Origin: Ralstonia sp. 25mfcol4.1
Lineage (GTDB): Bacteria; Pseudomonadota; Gammaproteobacteria; Burkholderiales; Burkholderiaceae
Length of the DNA stretch: 64,000 bases
Direction of reading: 5' to 3'
Assembly: GCF_900104095.1 (NCBI RefSeq)
Contig: NZ_FNJO01000013.1
Coordinates: forward strand, 115,173 to 179,172
Shown: piece by piece, positions 49,501 to 60,200 of the stretch
Layout: every line of letters begins with the position of its first letter
Numbering within the stretch: the first letter of the stretch is position 1
Position numbers and translations under genes: made by a program
The notes under the pieces: model-generated
Seen by the model: only the letters and a program-made list of their open reading frames with translations
Databases searched by the model: none
Told to the model about the DNA's origin: nothing

Positions 49501-51078
49501 CTGGCCGCGTTCGACCACCAGGCACTGCCGTTCGAGCGCATCGTCGAAGCCGCCGGCGTGCCGCGCGAGCGCGCGTGGCATCCCCTGGTGCAGATGCTGT
49601 TCGTCCTGCAGAACACCCCGGCCGACGCTCGCCCGTTCGATGGCCTGCAGGCAACACGTCTGCCCACGCCGGTCCACGCGGCCAAGTTCGATCTCGCCGT
49701 GTTCCTGGCCCCTCAGCCCGACGGCCTGCGCGCCGAATGGGTGTACGCCACGGCGCTGTTTCCGCGCGCCACGGTGCAGCGCATGGCCGACGCCTACGGC
49801 GCCGTGCTGGCGCAGGCCGTGGCCGGTCCCGCCTGCCCGCTATCCGGCCTCGACGTGCCGGCCGGCCTTTGCGAACCCGCCACCGACAAGCCCGCCATGA
49901 CTACCAGCCAAGTGTCCAGCCCCAGCAAACTCGACAAGCTCGCCAAACTGGGCAAGCTCTCCCGGCAGCACGCTCAAGCCTCCGAAGCCTCCGAAGCCTC
50001 CGAAGCCTCCCAAGCTGCCCAACCGCTGGCGCAGGCGCCGGCATCGCGGGTACGCACCTCGTTCCTGTCGCCGGGCCGCACCTTCCCGATCGTGATCGAG
50101 CCGGCATCGCCAGACCTCGACCCCGTGGCCTGGGCACTCGCGCATCGCCAGGACATCGAAGGCACGCTGTGCCGCCACGGCGGCATCCTGCTGCGTGGCT
50201 TCGGACTGCGCACGCCGCAGGAATTCGAAACGTTCGCGGAATCGATCGAGCCGGGCCTCTACGGCGCCTATGGCGACCTGCCCAAGAAGGAAGGCGGCCG
50301 CAACACCTACCGCTCCACGCCGTACCCGGAGCGCGAAATGATCCTGTTCCACAACGAAAGCGCGCACCTGTCGCGCTGGCCTCGCAAGCAGTGGTTCTTC
50401 TGCGAGCTGCCGTCGCCGGTCGGCGGCGCCACGCCCATCGTCGACTGCCGCGAGATGTACCGCCGCCTGCCCCGCGAGCTGGCCGCCCAGTTCGAAAGCA
50501 AGGGCCTGCGCTACGTGCGCACGTTCAATGACAAGCTCGACGTCAGCTGGCGCGACTTCTTCAAGACCGATTCGCGCGACGACGTGGAAGCGCGCCTGCG
50601 CGCTTCGGGCACCGATTTCACGTGGCTCGACGCCGACACGCTGCAGACCCGCGAACTGTGCCCGGCCGTAATCGCCCACCCCGTTACCGGCGAGCGCAGC
50701 TTCTTCAACCAGGTGCAGCTGCACCACACGGCCTGCCTGGACGCCGAAGTGCGGCGCGACCTGCTGGACATCGTCGGCCCGCAGCGCATGCCGCGCCAGG
50801 TGACGTTCGGCGACGGCAGCCCCATCGACGACACCACGATGGCGCTGATCGGCGACCTGTACGAAGCCTGCGCGGTCCGTTTCGACTGGCGCCAGGGCGA
50901 CGTGGTGATGCTCGACAACATGCTGGCCGCCCACGCGCGCGACCCGTACCAGGGGCCGCGCAGGATCGTGGTGGCGATGGGCGACATGTTCGAGCGCAGC
51001 GACCTGCCCGCTCTCGACGCCGGCCCGGCAACGGCCCAACACACCAGCACCACGCTGGCCGCCACGGTGGAGGGTTGA
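46507..51078 (+). CDS. Lipopeptide siderophore starter synthetase: FAAL-ACP-C-aspartyl beta-hydroxylase
   Basis: 1523 residues. A fatty-acyl-AMP ligase covers about 1-570 (LQYTSGSTAAPKGVMVTHGN near 170; LPLYHDMGLIGG; GWLRTGDLG; GRRKDLIIVRGQN). A carrier domain has its phosphopantetheine Ser in NGGSSL at about 620. A condensation domain covers about 680-1110 (active site HHIVGDG near 815). A linker with nine-base-repeat-encoded Ser-Glu-Ala triplets lies near 1158-1169. The TauD/SyrP-like Fe(II)/2-oxoglutarate hydroxylase covers about 1190-1500 (FHNESAH near 1281 and distal His near 1475). The order and the C-terminal fused hydroxylase match cupriachelin/taiwachelin starter proteins. It loads a fatty acid, joins it to Asp on the next protein and hydroxylates that Asp. 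Confidence 0.9.
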   Translation: MQSDPNVPATLVAHLGRLAAQRAGDTALITIDATGETRYGYAALHARVRNLAAQLARAGAPGQRALLLMDSGIDYVTAFFACLYAGLTAVPAFEPGAARSAQVARLRAIASDAQPALTITTTAQASLHADALAAIATDARIVLADGLHTPAPADWQPYAVTPDTLAFLQYTSGSTAAPKGVMVTHGNVMANEVAIADGMGIGPGDVIATWLPLYHDMGLIGGLLQPVYTGVPVVMMSPQFFLERPARWLQAISRHRATVSGGPDFAYRLCVERVRDSHLEGLDLSSWKVAYSGAEPVRADTLRAFRDRLAPAGFSAQALYPCYGLAEATLFVTGGKRGGGMLCTTFDARALAQGHGEAVQDGLELVACGFPRGAHTVRIATADGHALPDGQVGEIEVAGASVTHGYWRNADATAATFGSGRDGWLRTGDLGLMRDGQLYIAGRRKDLIIVRGQNLYPQDIERAVEQHVPAARRGRVAAFPVHTTDGEAIGIAAEISRPDQKRVGHVALVQALAEAVGNACGAPLAVALLLNPGGLPKTTSGKLQRSACRQGWLDQSMDACAVWAHGTFTVGGTTADGGTGSATEPPQGNTENALAALWQELLGTAPADRHAHFFANGGSSLTAARLVARLREKFGAAVPMRLPFDHPTLAACAAALEHLPARTVPSLPQAIATAPRTAKMPLAPAQHRLWLADRIAAPADRWTYNMAGGLRLHGALDVEALQASLAALVARHEILRTGYPADAHGEPYASIADGIVIDLPQSDLSALSATARDAALRELADVQAREPFDLTRPPLLRARLVRLADDDHALLVTLHHIVGDGWSIGILLDTLAAGYNAARTGQSIDLPALPVQYADYALHQQAEDHGPQSVADTAYWRDALQGAPRLPTLPTPNRRPPVASTAGDACYSDLPGALLTQADAVARRHGATRYMVLLAAFHALLHRLGGAEDQLVGIDVAGRTRRELEALIGFFVNVLPLRAQPRAAMSFADLLDQVRGQTLAAFDHQALPFERIVEAAGVPRERAWHPLVQMLFVLQNTPADARPFDGLQATRLPTPVHAAKFDLAVFLAPQPDGLRAEWVYATALFPRATVQRMADAYGAVLAQAVAGPACPLSGLDVPAGLCEPATDKPAMTTSQVSSPSKLDKLAKLGKLSRQHAQASEASEASEASQAAQPLAQAPASRVRTSFLSPGRTFPIVIEPASPDLDPVAWALAHRQDIEGTLCRHGGILLRGFGLRTPQEFETFAESIEPGLYGAYGDLPKKEGGRNTYRSTPYPEREMILFHNESAHLSRWPRKQWFFCELPSPVGGATPIVDCREMYRRLPRELAAQFESKGLRYVRTFNDKLDVSWRDFFKTDSRDDVEARLRASGTDFTWLDADTLQTRELCPAVIAHPVTGERSFFNQVQLHHTACLDAEVRRDLLDIVGPQRMPRQVTFGDGSPIDDTTMALIGDLYEACAVRFDWRQGDVVMLDNMLAAHARDPYQGPRRIVVAMGDMFERSDLPALDAGPATAQHTSTTLAATVEG
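49978..50012 (+). repeat. Nine-base tandem repeat in the C-TauD linker
   Basis: About four copies of GCCTCCGAA encode Ala-Ser-Glu triplets in the flexible linker between the condensation and hydroxylase domains. In-frame 9-base units can expand or contract without breaking the gene, changing linker length. Confidence 0.75.
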
Positions 51079-51081
51079 TCC

Positions 51082-54000
51082 ATGAACGCCATCGTCCACC
51101 CCACCAACGCCGTGTTCACGCTTGCCGGCCACGCCGTGGCGCTGGGCCGTGAGCAGAGCGCCGTCGAAGCCCATTCCAGCCATCCGGTCACGCTGACCGC
51201 CGACATCGACGGCCCGCTCGACGCCGCGCGCCTGGAACGCGCGCTCGCCCGCGTGGCCGAGCGGCACCCTGCCACTGGGCTCTTTTTCGGCCGCGTCGAT
51301 GGCCTGCGCGGCCTGCGGCAGCAATTTGCCGGCACGCCGCCGGTCTGGGGCGAGGCGGACAACCGGCCGACCCTGCAAGCCACCGTACGCACGCTTGATC
51401 CCCAGCGCTCGCAACTGACGCTGACCGCGCATCCGCTGGCCATCGACGGTGCCAGCCTGACCACGCTGATGCGCGAACTGGCCCAGGCCTACGCCGATGA
51501 CACCGCGCCGGCCGGTGAGGCGCCGCTGTCCTACGCCGACTATCTCGACTGGACAGCGAACCTTGCGCAGGACGACAGCGCCGCTGGCCGCGACTACTGG
51601 CAGGCCCAGCGCGATCGTCTGGCCGCGCTCCACGCGCCTAGGCTGCCGTGGCGCCAGACCGAAGCTGCCACGAATGCCACGCAGACTATCACCGTCGACC
51701 TCGACGAGACCGAAGCCACCAGCGTGGCGGCCTGGACGACCTCCTTCGATTGTCCGCCGGCTCACACGCTGCAGGCCGTATGGTGGCTGCTGCTGGCCCG
51801 GATCGACGGCGCGGGCGCGTTCCGGGGCGACTGGCACAACGACTGCCGCGACGACTTCGAACCACTCGCCGGCGCCGTTGGCCGCTATGCGTCGCTGCTG
51901 CCCGTGGCAGTCCAGTACGACGCCACGGCATCGTTCGGCGATTGGCTGGCCAGCTTCGCCGCGCAACTGCAGCAACATACGGATTGGCGCGAGCACGCCC
52001 CGACGGACATCGCCACCGACGCGCCGGGCCGCATTGCGTTCGGCGTGACCGCCCCGGCCCCGGCCAACACGGCCCGCAACGGACTGCCATGGCCCCAGTG
52101 GAAAATCGGCGCACCGGTCGCCCCCCCGCCCGGCATCGAAATCGCGCTGCACGTCAGCATCGACGATGCTGGCCGGCCACGCGCGTTGGCCCTGCAGCAC
52201 GATCACCGCCACGCCGCCGACGCGATGGCGTGCCTGCTCGACCAGTACCGCACGCTGCTGCAAACGCTGCGCGCGCAGCCCGATACCGCCATCGGCGCGC
52301 TGCCGCTGGCCACCGTCGCCGATCAGGCCCGCGCTGACGCGATGCACGCGCCTGCGGTCGACTTCGGCGCCGAACTGCTGCCGGAACGGCTGGCCCGCTG
52401 GGCCAGCGAGCGTCCGGATGACGTCGCGCTGTCGGCGGCCGGCCAGCGCTGGACCTACGCCGAGCTGTCGCGGCGCGTCGATGCGCTGGCAAGCCGCCTG
52501 GCCGTGCTCGGACTCCGGCCCGGTCAGCCGGTGGGCCTGCAGCTGCCGCGTTCCGCCGACCTCGTCATCGCGCTGCTGGCCGTCATGCGCGCCGGCGCGC
52601 CATACCTGCCGCTGGACCCGGCGTGGCCGGCGCAGCGCCGCGCGCAGATCCTGGCCGATGCGGGCGCCACGCTGGTGTTGTCCGATCTGGCGCAGCTGGC
52701 ACCGGACGGCGGCGCCCCTGTCGCCCCCCTTGCACCCCTGCCCGATCCGCAGGCCAGCCAGCCGGCCTACGTGCTTTACACGTCGGGCTCCACCGGCACG
52801 CCCAAGGGCGTGGCCGTCACGCACGGCCAGTTGCTGAACTATGTGGCGGCGTCCGGACAGGCGCTGGGGCTGGACCGCTGCGAGCGCTTCGCGCTGACGT
52901 CCAGCGTAGCGGCCGACCTCGGCAACACCACGCTGTTCGGCGCGCTGTGGCAGGGCGCCTGCCTGTGCGTGGCCGACGACGCCGACATGCAGCATGCCGC
53001 AGGCTTTGCCGCGTTCCTCTCACGCGAGCGCGTGGACTGCATCAAGATCGTCCCATCGCATCTCGATGCGCTGATCGAAGGCGACGGCGCGCCCCTGCCA
53101 CTGCCGTCGCAAGCGGTGATCGTGGTGGGCGGCGAATCGGCCTCGCCCGCGTTCCTGGCGCGCCTGCGCGAACGTGCGCCCGGCGCCCGCCTGTTCAACC
53201 ACTACGGCCCGACCGAAACCACGGTCGGCATCCTGGTCCACGACGCCGGGCCGGCCTCCGATCTGTCCGGCGCTGCGCTGCCGCTGACGCGCGTGCTGGC
53301 CAACTGCGAAGCGCGCGTGCGCACGGCGGCAGGCCATCCGGCCACGGTGGGCGAAACGGGCGAGCTGTACCTGGGCGGCGCACAACTCTGCGCCGGCTAC
53401 GTCAACCGCGATACCAATACCGAGGCATTCGTCGCACATCCCGCGCATGCCGGCCAACGGATGTACCGCAGCGGCGACCTCGCGCGATACCTGCCGCAGG
53501 GCGGCCTCGAACTGCTCGGCCGTGCCGACAGCCAGGTCAAGGTGCGCGGCTTCCGCGTCGAATGCGGCGAGGTGGAGCACGCACTGTCGACGCTGCCGGG
53601 CGTGCGGCAGGCCGTGGTACTGCCGCACGCGCCGGACGGCGGCGCAGCGCAACTGGCCGCGTGGCTGGTGCCCGCCGATACCAATGCCGCCCCGCTCTCG
53701 GCCGCCCGGCGTCAGGCACTGCGCCAGGCCCTGGCGGAGCGCCTGCCCGATCCGATGATCCCGACCCAGTGGTTCGCCATCGCCGAACTGCCGCGCCTGC
53801 CCAACGGCAAGCTGGACCGTCGCGCGCTGATCGCCAGCGCGGCGCTGGCGCCCGACACGTCCAGCGCGCCGCACCGCGAACCGGCCACGGCGCTCGAAGC
53901 GCTGCTCCTTGACCAGATGCGCGACCTGCTGGGCACGCCGCAGTTGGGCGTGACCGAAGACCTGTTCGAAGCAGGCGGCCATTCGCTGCTGGTCATCAAG

Positions 54001-54219
54001 CTGGTGGCGCGCGTGCGCAAGCTGCTCAAGCTCGACATTGCCCCGGCCGTGGTCTTCGATGCGCCCAGCGCCGCCGCGCTGGCCGCCGCGCTGCGTGCCG
54101 CCAGCTCCAACGCCGAGGGCCTGGAAACGCTGGCCGTCCTGCAACGCCAGCTCGCGGCCATGTCGCCCGAGGCACGCGCCGCGCTGCGCGCCAGCGCCGC
54201 CGTCACCGCCACCGCATAA
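51082..54219 (+). CDS. Siderophore NRPS module: interface domain-A(Asp)-PCP
   Basis: 1045 residues, starting 3 bases after the starter synthetase stop. Residues 1-430 are a condensation-superfamily domain in which HHxxxDG is replaced by AHPLAIDG (about 116-122). This fits the interface domain that docks an aspartyl beta-hydroxylase. Adenylation domain: about 440-930 (LYTSGSTGTPKG near 567; YRSGDLARY; NGKLDRR). Its pocket, read by eye from AADLGNT, IKIVPSH, VVGGE, NHYGPTETTVG, is DLTKVGHV-GK-like, the aspartate code. PCP: FEAGGHSLLVIK with Ser near 968. The bound Asp should be hydroxylated by the fused hydroxylase of the preceding protein; by precedent that subtype gives L-threo-beta-hydroxy-Asp. 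Confidence 0.88.
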   Translation: MNAIVHPTNAVFTLAGHAVALGREQSAVEAHSSHPVTLTADIDGPLDAARLERALARVAERHPATGLFFGRVDGLRGLRQQFAGTPPVWGEADNRPTLQATVRTLDPQRSQLTLTAHPLAIDGASLTTLMRELAQAYADDTAPAGEAPLSYADYLDWTANLAQDDSAAGRDYWQAQRDRLAALHAPRLPWRQTEAATNATQTITVDLDETEATSVAAWTTSFDCPPAHTLQAVWWLLLARIDGAGAFRGDWHNDCRDDFEPLAGAVGRYASLLPVAVQYDATASFGDWLASFAAQLQQHTDWREHAPTDIATDAPGRIAFGVTAPAPANTARNGLPWPQWKIGAPVAPPPGIEIALHVSIDDAGRPRALALQHDHRHAADAMACLLDQYRTLLQTLRAQPDTAIGALPLATVADQARADAMHAPAVDFGAELLPERLARWASERPDDVALSAAGQRWTYAELSRRVDALASRLAVLGLRPGQPVGLQLPRSADLVIALLAVMRAGAPYLPLDPAWPAQRRAQILADAGATLVLSDLAQLAPDGGAPVAPLAPLPDPQASQPAYVLYTSGSTGTPKGVAVTHGQLLNYVAASGQALGLDRCERFALTSSVAADLGNTTLFGALWQGACLCVADDADMQHAAGFAAFLSRERVDCIKIVPSHLDALIEGDGAPLPLPSQAVIVVGGESASPAFLARLRERAPGARLFNHYGPTETTVGILVHDAGPASDLSGAALPLTRVLANCEARVRTAAGHPATVGETGELYLGGAQLCAGYVNRDTNTEAFVAHPAHAGQRMYRSGDLARYLPQGGLELLGRADSQVKVRGFRVECGEVEHALSTLPGVRQAVVLPHAPDGGAAQLAAWLVPADTNAAPLSAARRQALRQALAERLPDPMIPTQWFAIAELPRLPNGKLDRRALIASAALAPDTSSAPHREPATALEALLLDQMRDLLGTPQLGVTEDLFEAGGHSLLVIKLVARVRKLLKLDIAPAVVFDAPSAAALAAALRAASSNAEGLETLAVLQRQLAAMSPEARAALRASAAVTATA

Positions 54220-54241
54220 CTTCGCTTTCAGGACCCGATTC

Positions 54242-57200
54242 ATGACGCCCCCCTCGACCTCCGATCACGCAGCGCTGCTGGCGTTGCTGCTGGAACAGGA
54301 CGCCGACGCGGCGCCCGCTGCCGATTCCACCGATTCCACCGAGGAAGGGCCGCTGTCGTTCTCCCAGCAACGGCTGTGGTTCCTGCTGCAGTACGAACCG
54401 GGCAGCACCGCCTACAACCAGACCCGCGCGTTCGTGCTGCGCGGCGCGCTGGACCACGCCGCACTGGAAGCCGCGCTGCGCGCCGTGATCGCGCGCCACC
54501 CCGCGCTGCGCACGCGTTTCGTGGCCGATGCCGCCGCGCCCGGAGCATTGCCCCGGCAGGTCGTGGAGCACGCGCCGCCGTTCGCGCTGCGCCAGGCTCC
54601 GCTCGCCGCCGGCGCTGACACGCTCCACGCCTGCATCGACGCCGAAGCCGCGCGCCCGTTCGATCTGGGCCAGGCGCCGCTGCTGCGCGCCACGCTGCTG
54701 ACGCGCGCCGCCGACGATCACGTGCTGTTGCTGTCGCTGCACCATATCGTCTCCGACGCGGTGTCGAACGCGATCATCGCGCGCGACCTGGCCGCGGCCT
54801 ACGCCCAGGCACTGGCCGGCGACGATGCCAGCCTGCCCGCCCCGGCCGCCAGCTTTGCCACCCACGCGCGGCGTCAGCGCGACCGGCTGGACAGCGGCGC
54901 GCTCGACACCCAGCGCGACTGGTGGCAGCGCATGCTGGGCAGCCATATCCCCGCGCTGCAACTGCCGACCGATCGCCCGCACGGCAGCGATACGCCGCGC
55001 CTCGCCCGGCGCGTGGAAACCACGCTGCCCGCTGCGGTAGCCAGCGCGCTGCAAGACTTCTGCGTGGCCCACCGCAGCACGCCGTTCGTGGCGCTGCTGG
55101 CGGCATGGCAGGCGTTGCTGGCCCGCTATGCGGGCCAGGACGACTTCGCGGTGGGCGTGCCGCACGCGGGCCGCGGCGATGACGGCCTCGACGACGTGGT
55201 GGGCTTCTTCGCCAACACCCACGTCTACCGCGCGCGCACCCTGCCCGGCATGACTGGCCGCGCGCTGTGCGACGCGGTGCGCGCTGACGCGCTGGGCGCG
55301 CTGCAGCACGCCGACCTGCCCTTCGAGGTACTGCTCGACGCCATGCAGGTGCCGCGCGACGCAGGCCGCAGCCCACTGTTCCAGGTCATGTTCAATCTGC
55401 GCACCACCTCTGGCCCGACCGCGCCGGCGCTGCCCGGCCTGCAAACCGAGCCCGTCGAAGCCCGCGCCACCGGGGCCAAGTTCGACCTGATCCTCGACGT
55501 CGAGATCGACAACTTTCCCCGCGCCGGCGCGATGACGCTCCAGCTCGAATACGACAGCACGCTGTTCGACGCCGCCACTGCCCAGCGCATCCTGCGTCAC
55601 TACGTGACGCAGTTGTCGGGCCTGCTGGCCCAGCCCGACCTGCCGCTGACGGCCCACTGCCTGCCCGATGCCGGCGACAACGCCTTTCTGGCCAGCCAGC
55701 AGGCCGCCGGGCGTCCGTTGCAGCGCGTGGCGTCGCCCGAACCCGTCCATCGCCAGATCCAGCGCCACGCCGCGCTGCGGCCCGACGCCATTGCGCTGCG
55801 CCTCGGCGAGACCAGCGTCAGCTACGGCGAACTGGAACGCCGCGCCAACCGGCTCGCGCACCGCCTGATCGCACTGGGTGTAGGCCCCGAGGTGCGCGTC
55901 GGCATCGCCGTCGAACGCTCGCCCGCGATGATCGTGGGCCTGCTGGCCATCCTGAAGGCCGGCGGCGCGTACGTGCCGTTCGACCCTGCCTACCCGGCCG
56001 AGCGGCTGGCGTACCTGTTCGACGACAGCGGCATCTCGGCGCTGCTGACCCAGTCCAGCCTGCGCGGACTGCTGCCGCAGCGCGACCGCTTGCCGGTGCT
56101 GGAACTCGATGCCGATGACAGCGGCGACTGGCCGGCAACCGCGCCGGAAGTGCCGGTCCGCGCAGATCATCTCGCCTACGTGATCTACACGTCGGGCTCC
56201 ACGGGCCGGCCCAAGGGTGCGCAGTTGCAGCACGGCAACCTGTCGCGGCTGCTGGCGTCCACGCAGCACTGGTTCGGCTTTGGCGCCGACGACGTCTGGA
56301 CGCTGTTCCACTCCTACGCGTTCGATTTCTCGGTCTGGGAGATCTTTGGCGCGCTGTGCCATGGGGGCCAGCTCGTGATCGTGCCGTTCGACGTCAGCCG
56401 CTCGCCGCACGACTTCGTGGCGCTGCTGCGGCGCGAGCGCGTGACAGTGCTTAACCAGACCCCGTCGGCGTTCCGCGCCCTGCTGGCGCAGCCCGAGCTG
56501 TACGGCGCACCGCTGGCGCTGCGCCACGTAATCTTCGGCGGCGAGGCGCTCGACCCTCAGGCGCTGCAGCCGTGGATCGACCATTTTGGCGACACCACGC
56601 CGCAACTGGTCAATATGTATGGCATCACCGAAACCACGGTGCACGTCACGTACCGCCCAATCACGCGCGCCGACTTGGATCCGGCCCGCCGTGCACGCAG
56701 CCCGATTGGCGACCGCATTCCGGACCTCGGCGTGCGCGTGCTCGATCCGGGCCTGAACCCGGTGGCGCCCGGCGTGGCCGGCGAACTCCATATCGCCGGC
56801 GACGGCTTGGCGCGCGGCTATCTGAACCGCCCCGGCCTGACCGCCGAACGCTTTATTCCCGACCCGTTTGCCGACGACGGCGCGCGCCTCTACCGCACCG
56901 GCGACCTCGCGCGCTGGCTGCCGGACGGCCAGCTTGAGTACCTGGGCCGCATCGACCAGCAGGTCAAGATTCGCGGCTTCCGGATCGAACCGGGCGAGAT
57001 CGAAGCGCGCATTCTCGCGCATGGCACGGTCGGCAACGTCGCGGTGCTGGCCGTCGATGGCCCCGCTGGCGCGCGGCTGGCGGCCTACGTGGTGCCGGCC
57101 GCCGGCACCACGCCCGATATTGGCGCGTTGCGTAACGCGCTGGGCGCCGAACTGCCCGACTACATGGTGCCGGCCGCGTTCGTCATCGTGTCCGCGCTGC

Positions 57201-60200
57201 CGCTTACGCCCAATGGCAAGCTGAACCGCCACGCGCTGCCGCCGCCGTCGTTCGATGGCGGACAGACGTTCGTGGCGCCCGAACGCGCCGCCGAAATCGC
57301 GCTGGCCGCCATCTGGGCCGAGGTACTGGCTGTGCCGCGCGTCGGCCGCACCGACAATTTCTTCGAACTCGGCGGCGACTCGATCCTGAGCCTGCAAATC
57401 GTGGCGCGCGCCCGCGCCGCGGGTTGGGTGCTCACGCCGCGCCAGTTGTTCGAGCGGCAGACGCTGGGCGAGCTGGCAGCCGTGGCGACGCCGGTCGCGC
57501 ACGACGTTGCCGCCAGTCTGGCCGTACCACGCGGCGACGTGCCGCTGCTGCCGATCCAGGACGCGCTCCTGGCCACCCCAATGGCCAACCGCCACCACTG
57601 GAACCAGGCCGTGCTGCTCGATTGCCGGGAGATGCCCGACGTCGACGCGCTGGGCTTGGCCCTGGCCGATGTCGTCGCCCATCACGATGCGCTGCGCCTG
57701 CGCTTTGCCGGATCCCCTGGCGGCTGGCAACAGACGTACGCCGACGTCGAATCGTCCCCGGACCTGCTGTGGGTCCGCCACGCCGGTTCCGAAGCCGAAC
57801 GCCTGGCCCACTGCGACGCCGCCCAGCGCAGCCTCGACATCGCGCAAGGGCCGCTGATGCGCGCCCTGGCGCTGAAAACTGGCAATCGCTGGCAACTGCT
57901 GATAGCGATTCATCACCTGGCGGTCGACGGCGTGTCGTGGCGCGTGCTGATCGAAGACCTGCTAGCCGCCTATCAGCACCGCTTCCAAGGCGTGGCGCCG
58001 ACGCTGCCCGCGCGCACCGCGTCGTACCAGCAGTGGTCGCACGCGCTGCGCGGCAACGTCAAAGCACGCGACGCCGAACTGGCGCACTGGCAATCGCTGT
58101 GCGGCATCGACGCCACGCTGCCGGCCGATGACGCTGGCAGCCTGCCCCGCGTGGCTGACCGCGCCGAAGTCATGCTGTCGCTGCCGGCCACGCTCACCCA
58201 GGCGCTGCTGCAGCAGGCGCCGGCGGCCTATCGCACGCGCGTCAATGACCTGCTGCTGACCGCGCTGGCGCGCGCGCTGGCCGACTGGACCGGCCGCGCC
58301 CAGGTGCTGGTCGATCTGGAAAGCCACGGCCGCCTGAGCGGAGTCGCCGCCATCGACGACGCGCTGGACCTGAGCCGCACGATCGGCTGGTTCACCACCA
58401 TGTACCCGGTGGCGCTGGATGCCACGGCCGACATCGGCCCGGCCATCCAGGCGGTGAAGGAACAATTGCGCGCGGTACCCGGCGAAGGCATCGGGTTCAG
58501 CCTGCTGCAACGCCTGGGTACGCCGGCGCAACGCCAGGCGCTAGCCGCTGTGCCCAAGCCCGAGGTGGTCTTCAACTACCTGGGCCAGTTCGACGCCACG
58601 CTGGCCGACGACGCGCCGTGGCAGCTCTCCACTGCCCCCACGGGCGCCACGCAGGATCCCACCGCGCCGCTGTCGCACCCGCTGTCGGTGGGCGGCCAGG
58701 TTATCGACGGCCAACTGTGCCTGACGCTGGCCTACAGCCGCACGCGGCACCGGGCCGGCACCATCGAACGGCTGGCGCAAGCGCTGCGCCGCGAACTGGA
58801 AGCCGTGATCGGCCACTGCGGCGCCCAGGCACGCGGTTTCACGCCCTCCGACTTTCCGCTGGCGCGGCTGTCGCAGGCCCGGCTCGATGCGCTCGCGCTC
58901 GATCCGGCCCGTGTGCAGAACCTGTACCCGCTTTCGGCGATGCAGTCGGGCATGCTGTTCCACTGCGTCTATGCGCCCGAAAGCAGCGCGTATACGAACC
59001 AGTTGCGTGTCGACGTCGATGGCCTGGACGCGGAACGCTTTGTTGCCGCCTGGCAGGCCGCGCTGGCGCGCCACGACAGCCTGCGCTGCGGCTTCCTCCA
59101 TCGCGGTGATCAACCGCTGCAATGGGTTGCCAGGGACGTGACCCTGCCTGTGATCGCCGAGGACTGGACCGGACGCAATGCCGCGCATCTCGACCGATTC
59201 GCGGCCGATCAGCTGGCCCAGCGCTTCGACCTCAACGAGCCGCCCTTGATGCGTCTGGCGCTGCTGCGCACCGGCGCCACGCGCCACCATCTGGTCTGGA
59301 CCGTGCACCACCTGCTGCTGGACGGCTGGAGCACCGCGCAGCTGCTGGGCGAAGTGCTACGCCACTATGCGGGCGAGCCCATGGCAGCCAGCGGCAGCCG
59401 TTTCGCCGACTACATCGGCTGGCTGCAGTCGCGCGATGGTGCGGCGAGCGCATCGTTCTGGACCGGCCATTTGCAGGCGCTCGACCAGCCGACCCGGCTG
59501 CTGGCGGCGCTGCCGGCGCCCGATGCTGGCCACGGGCACACCGAACAGCACCTGGTGCTCGACGTTGCCGACACCACGGCGCTGGCCAATTTCGCGCGGG
59601 CACAGAAGGTGACGCTGAACACGCTGGTGCAGGCCGCCTGGCTGCTGGTGCTGCAGCGCTGCACCGGACAGCCGTGCGTGGCGTTTGGTGCCACGGTAGC
59701 CGGCCGCCCGGCCGACCTGCCCGCCGCCGAGCGCATGCTGGGCCTGTTCATCAACACGCTGCCGGTGGTGGCCACGCCGCAGCCGCGCCAGGCCGTGGGC
59801 GACTGGCTGCGCGACGTGCAGGCGCTGAACCTGGCGCTGCGCGAGCACGAGCACACGCCGCTCTACGACATCCAGCGCTGGGCCGGCCACGCGGGCCAGG
59901 CGCTGTTCGACTCGATCGTCGTGTTCGAGAACTACCCCGTCGACGCCGCGCTGCGCACCGCGCCCGGCGGCCTGCAGTTCGGCAACGTCAGCAATCGCGC
60001 CGAAACCAACTATCCGCTCACGCTGGTGCTGTCGCACACCGAGACGCTGCGCCTGACCTGCCGCTTCGACCGTGCCATGCTGGGCGAGGCGCAGACAAGC
60101 ATGCTGGCGCGAAGCCTGCTGGCCGTGATGCAGCAGATGGCCGCCGATGCGACGCGGCCGCTGGGCCAGCTCGGTCTTTGCCCCGCTCTCCCGCAGGGCG

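Noticed and set aside
49840..52995. A 1051-codon leftward open frame opposite the NRPS genes (and a similar one at 54203-57916)
   Set aside because: High GC content removes stops in the antisense frame; no motif, start signal or sensible composition is present, while the forward strand has unambiguous NRPS domains.
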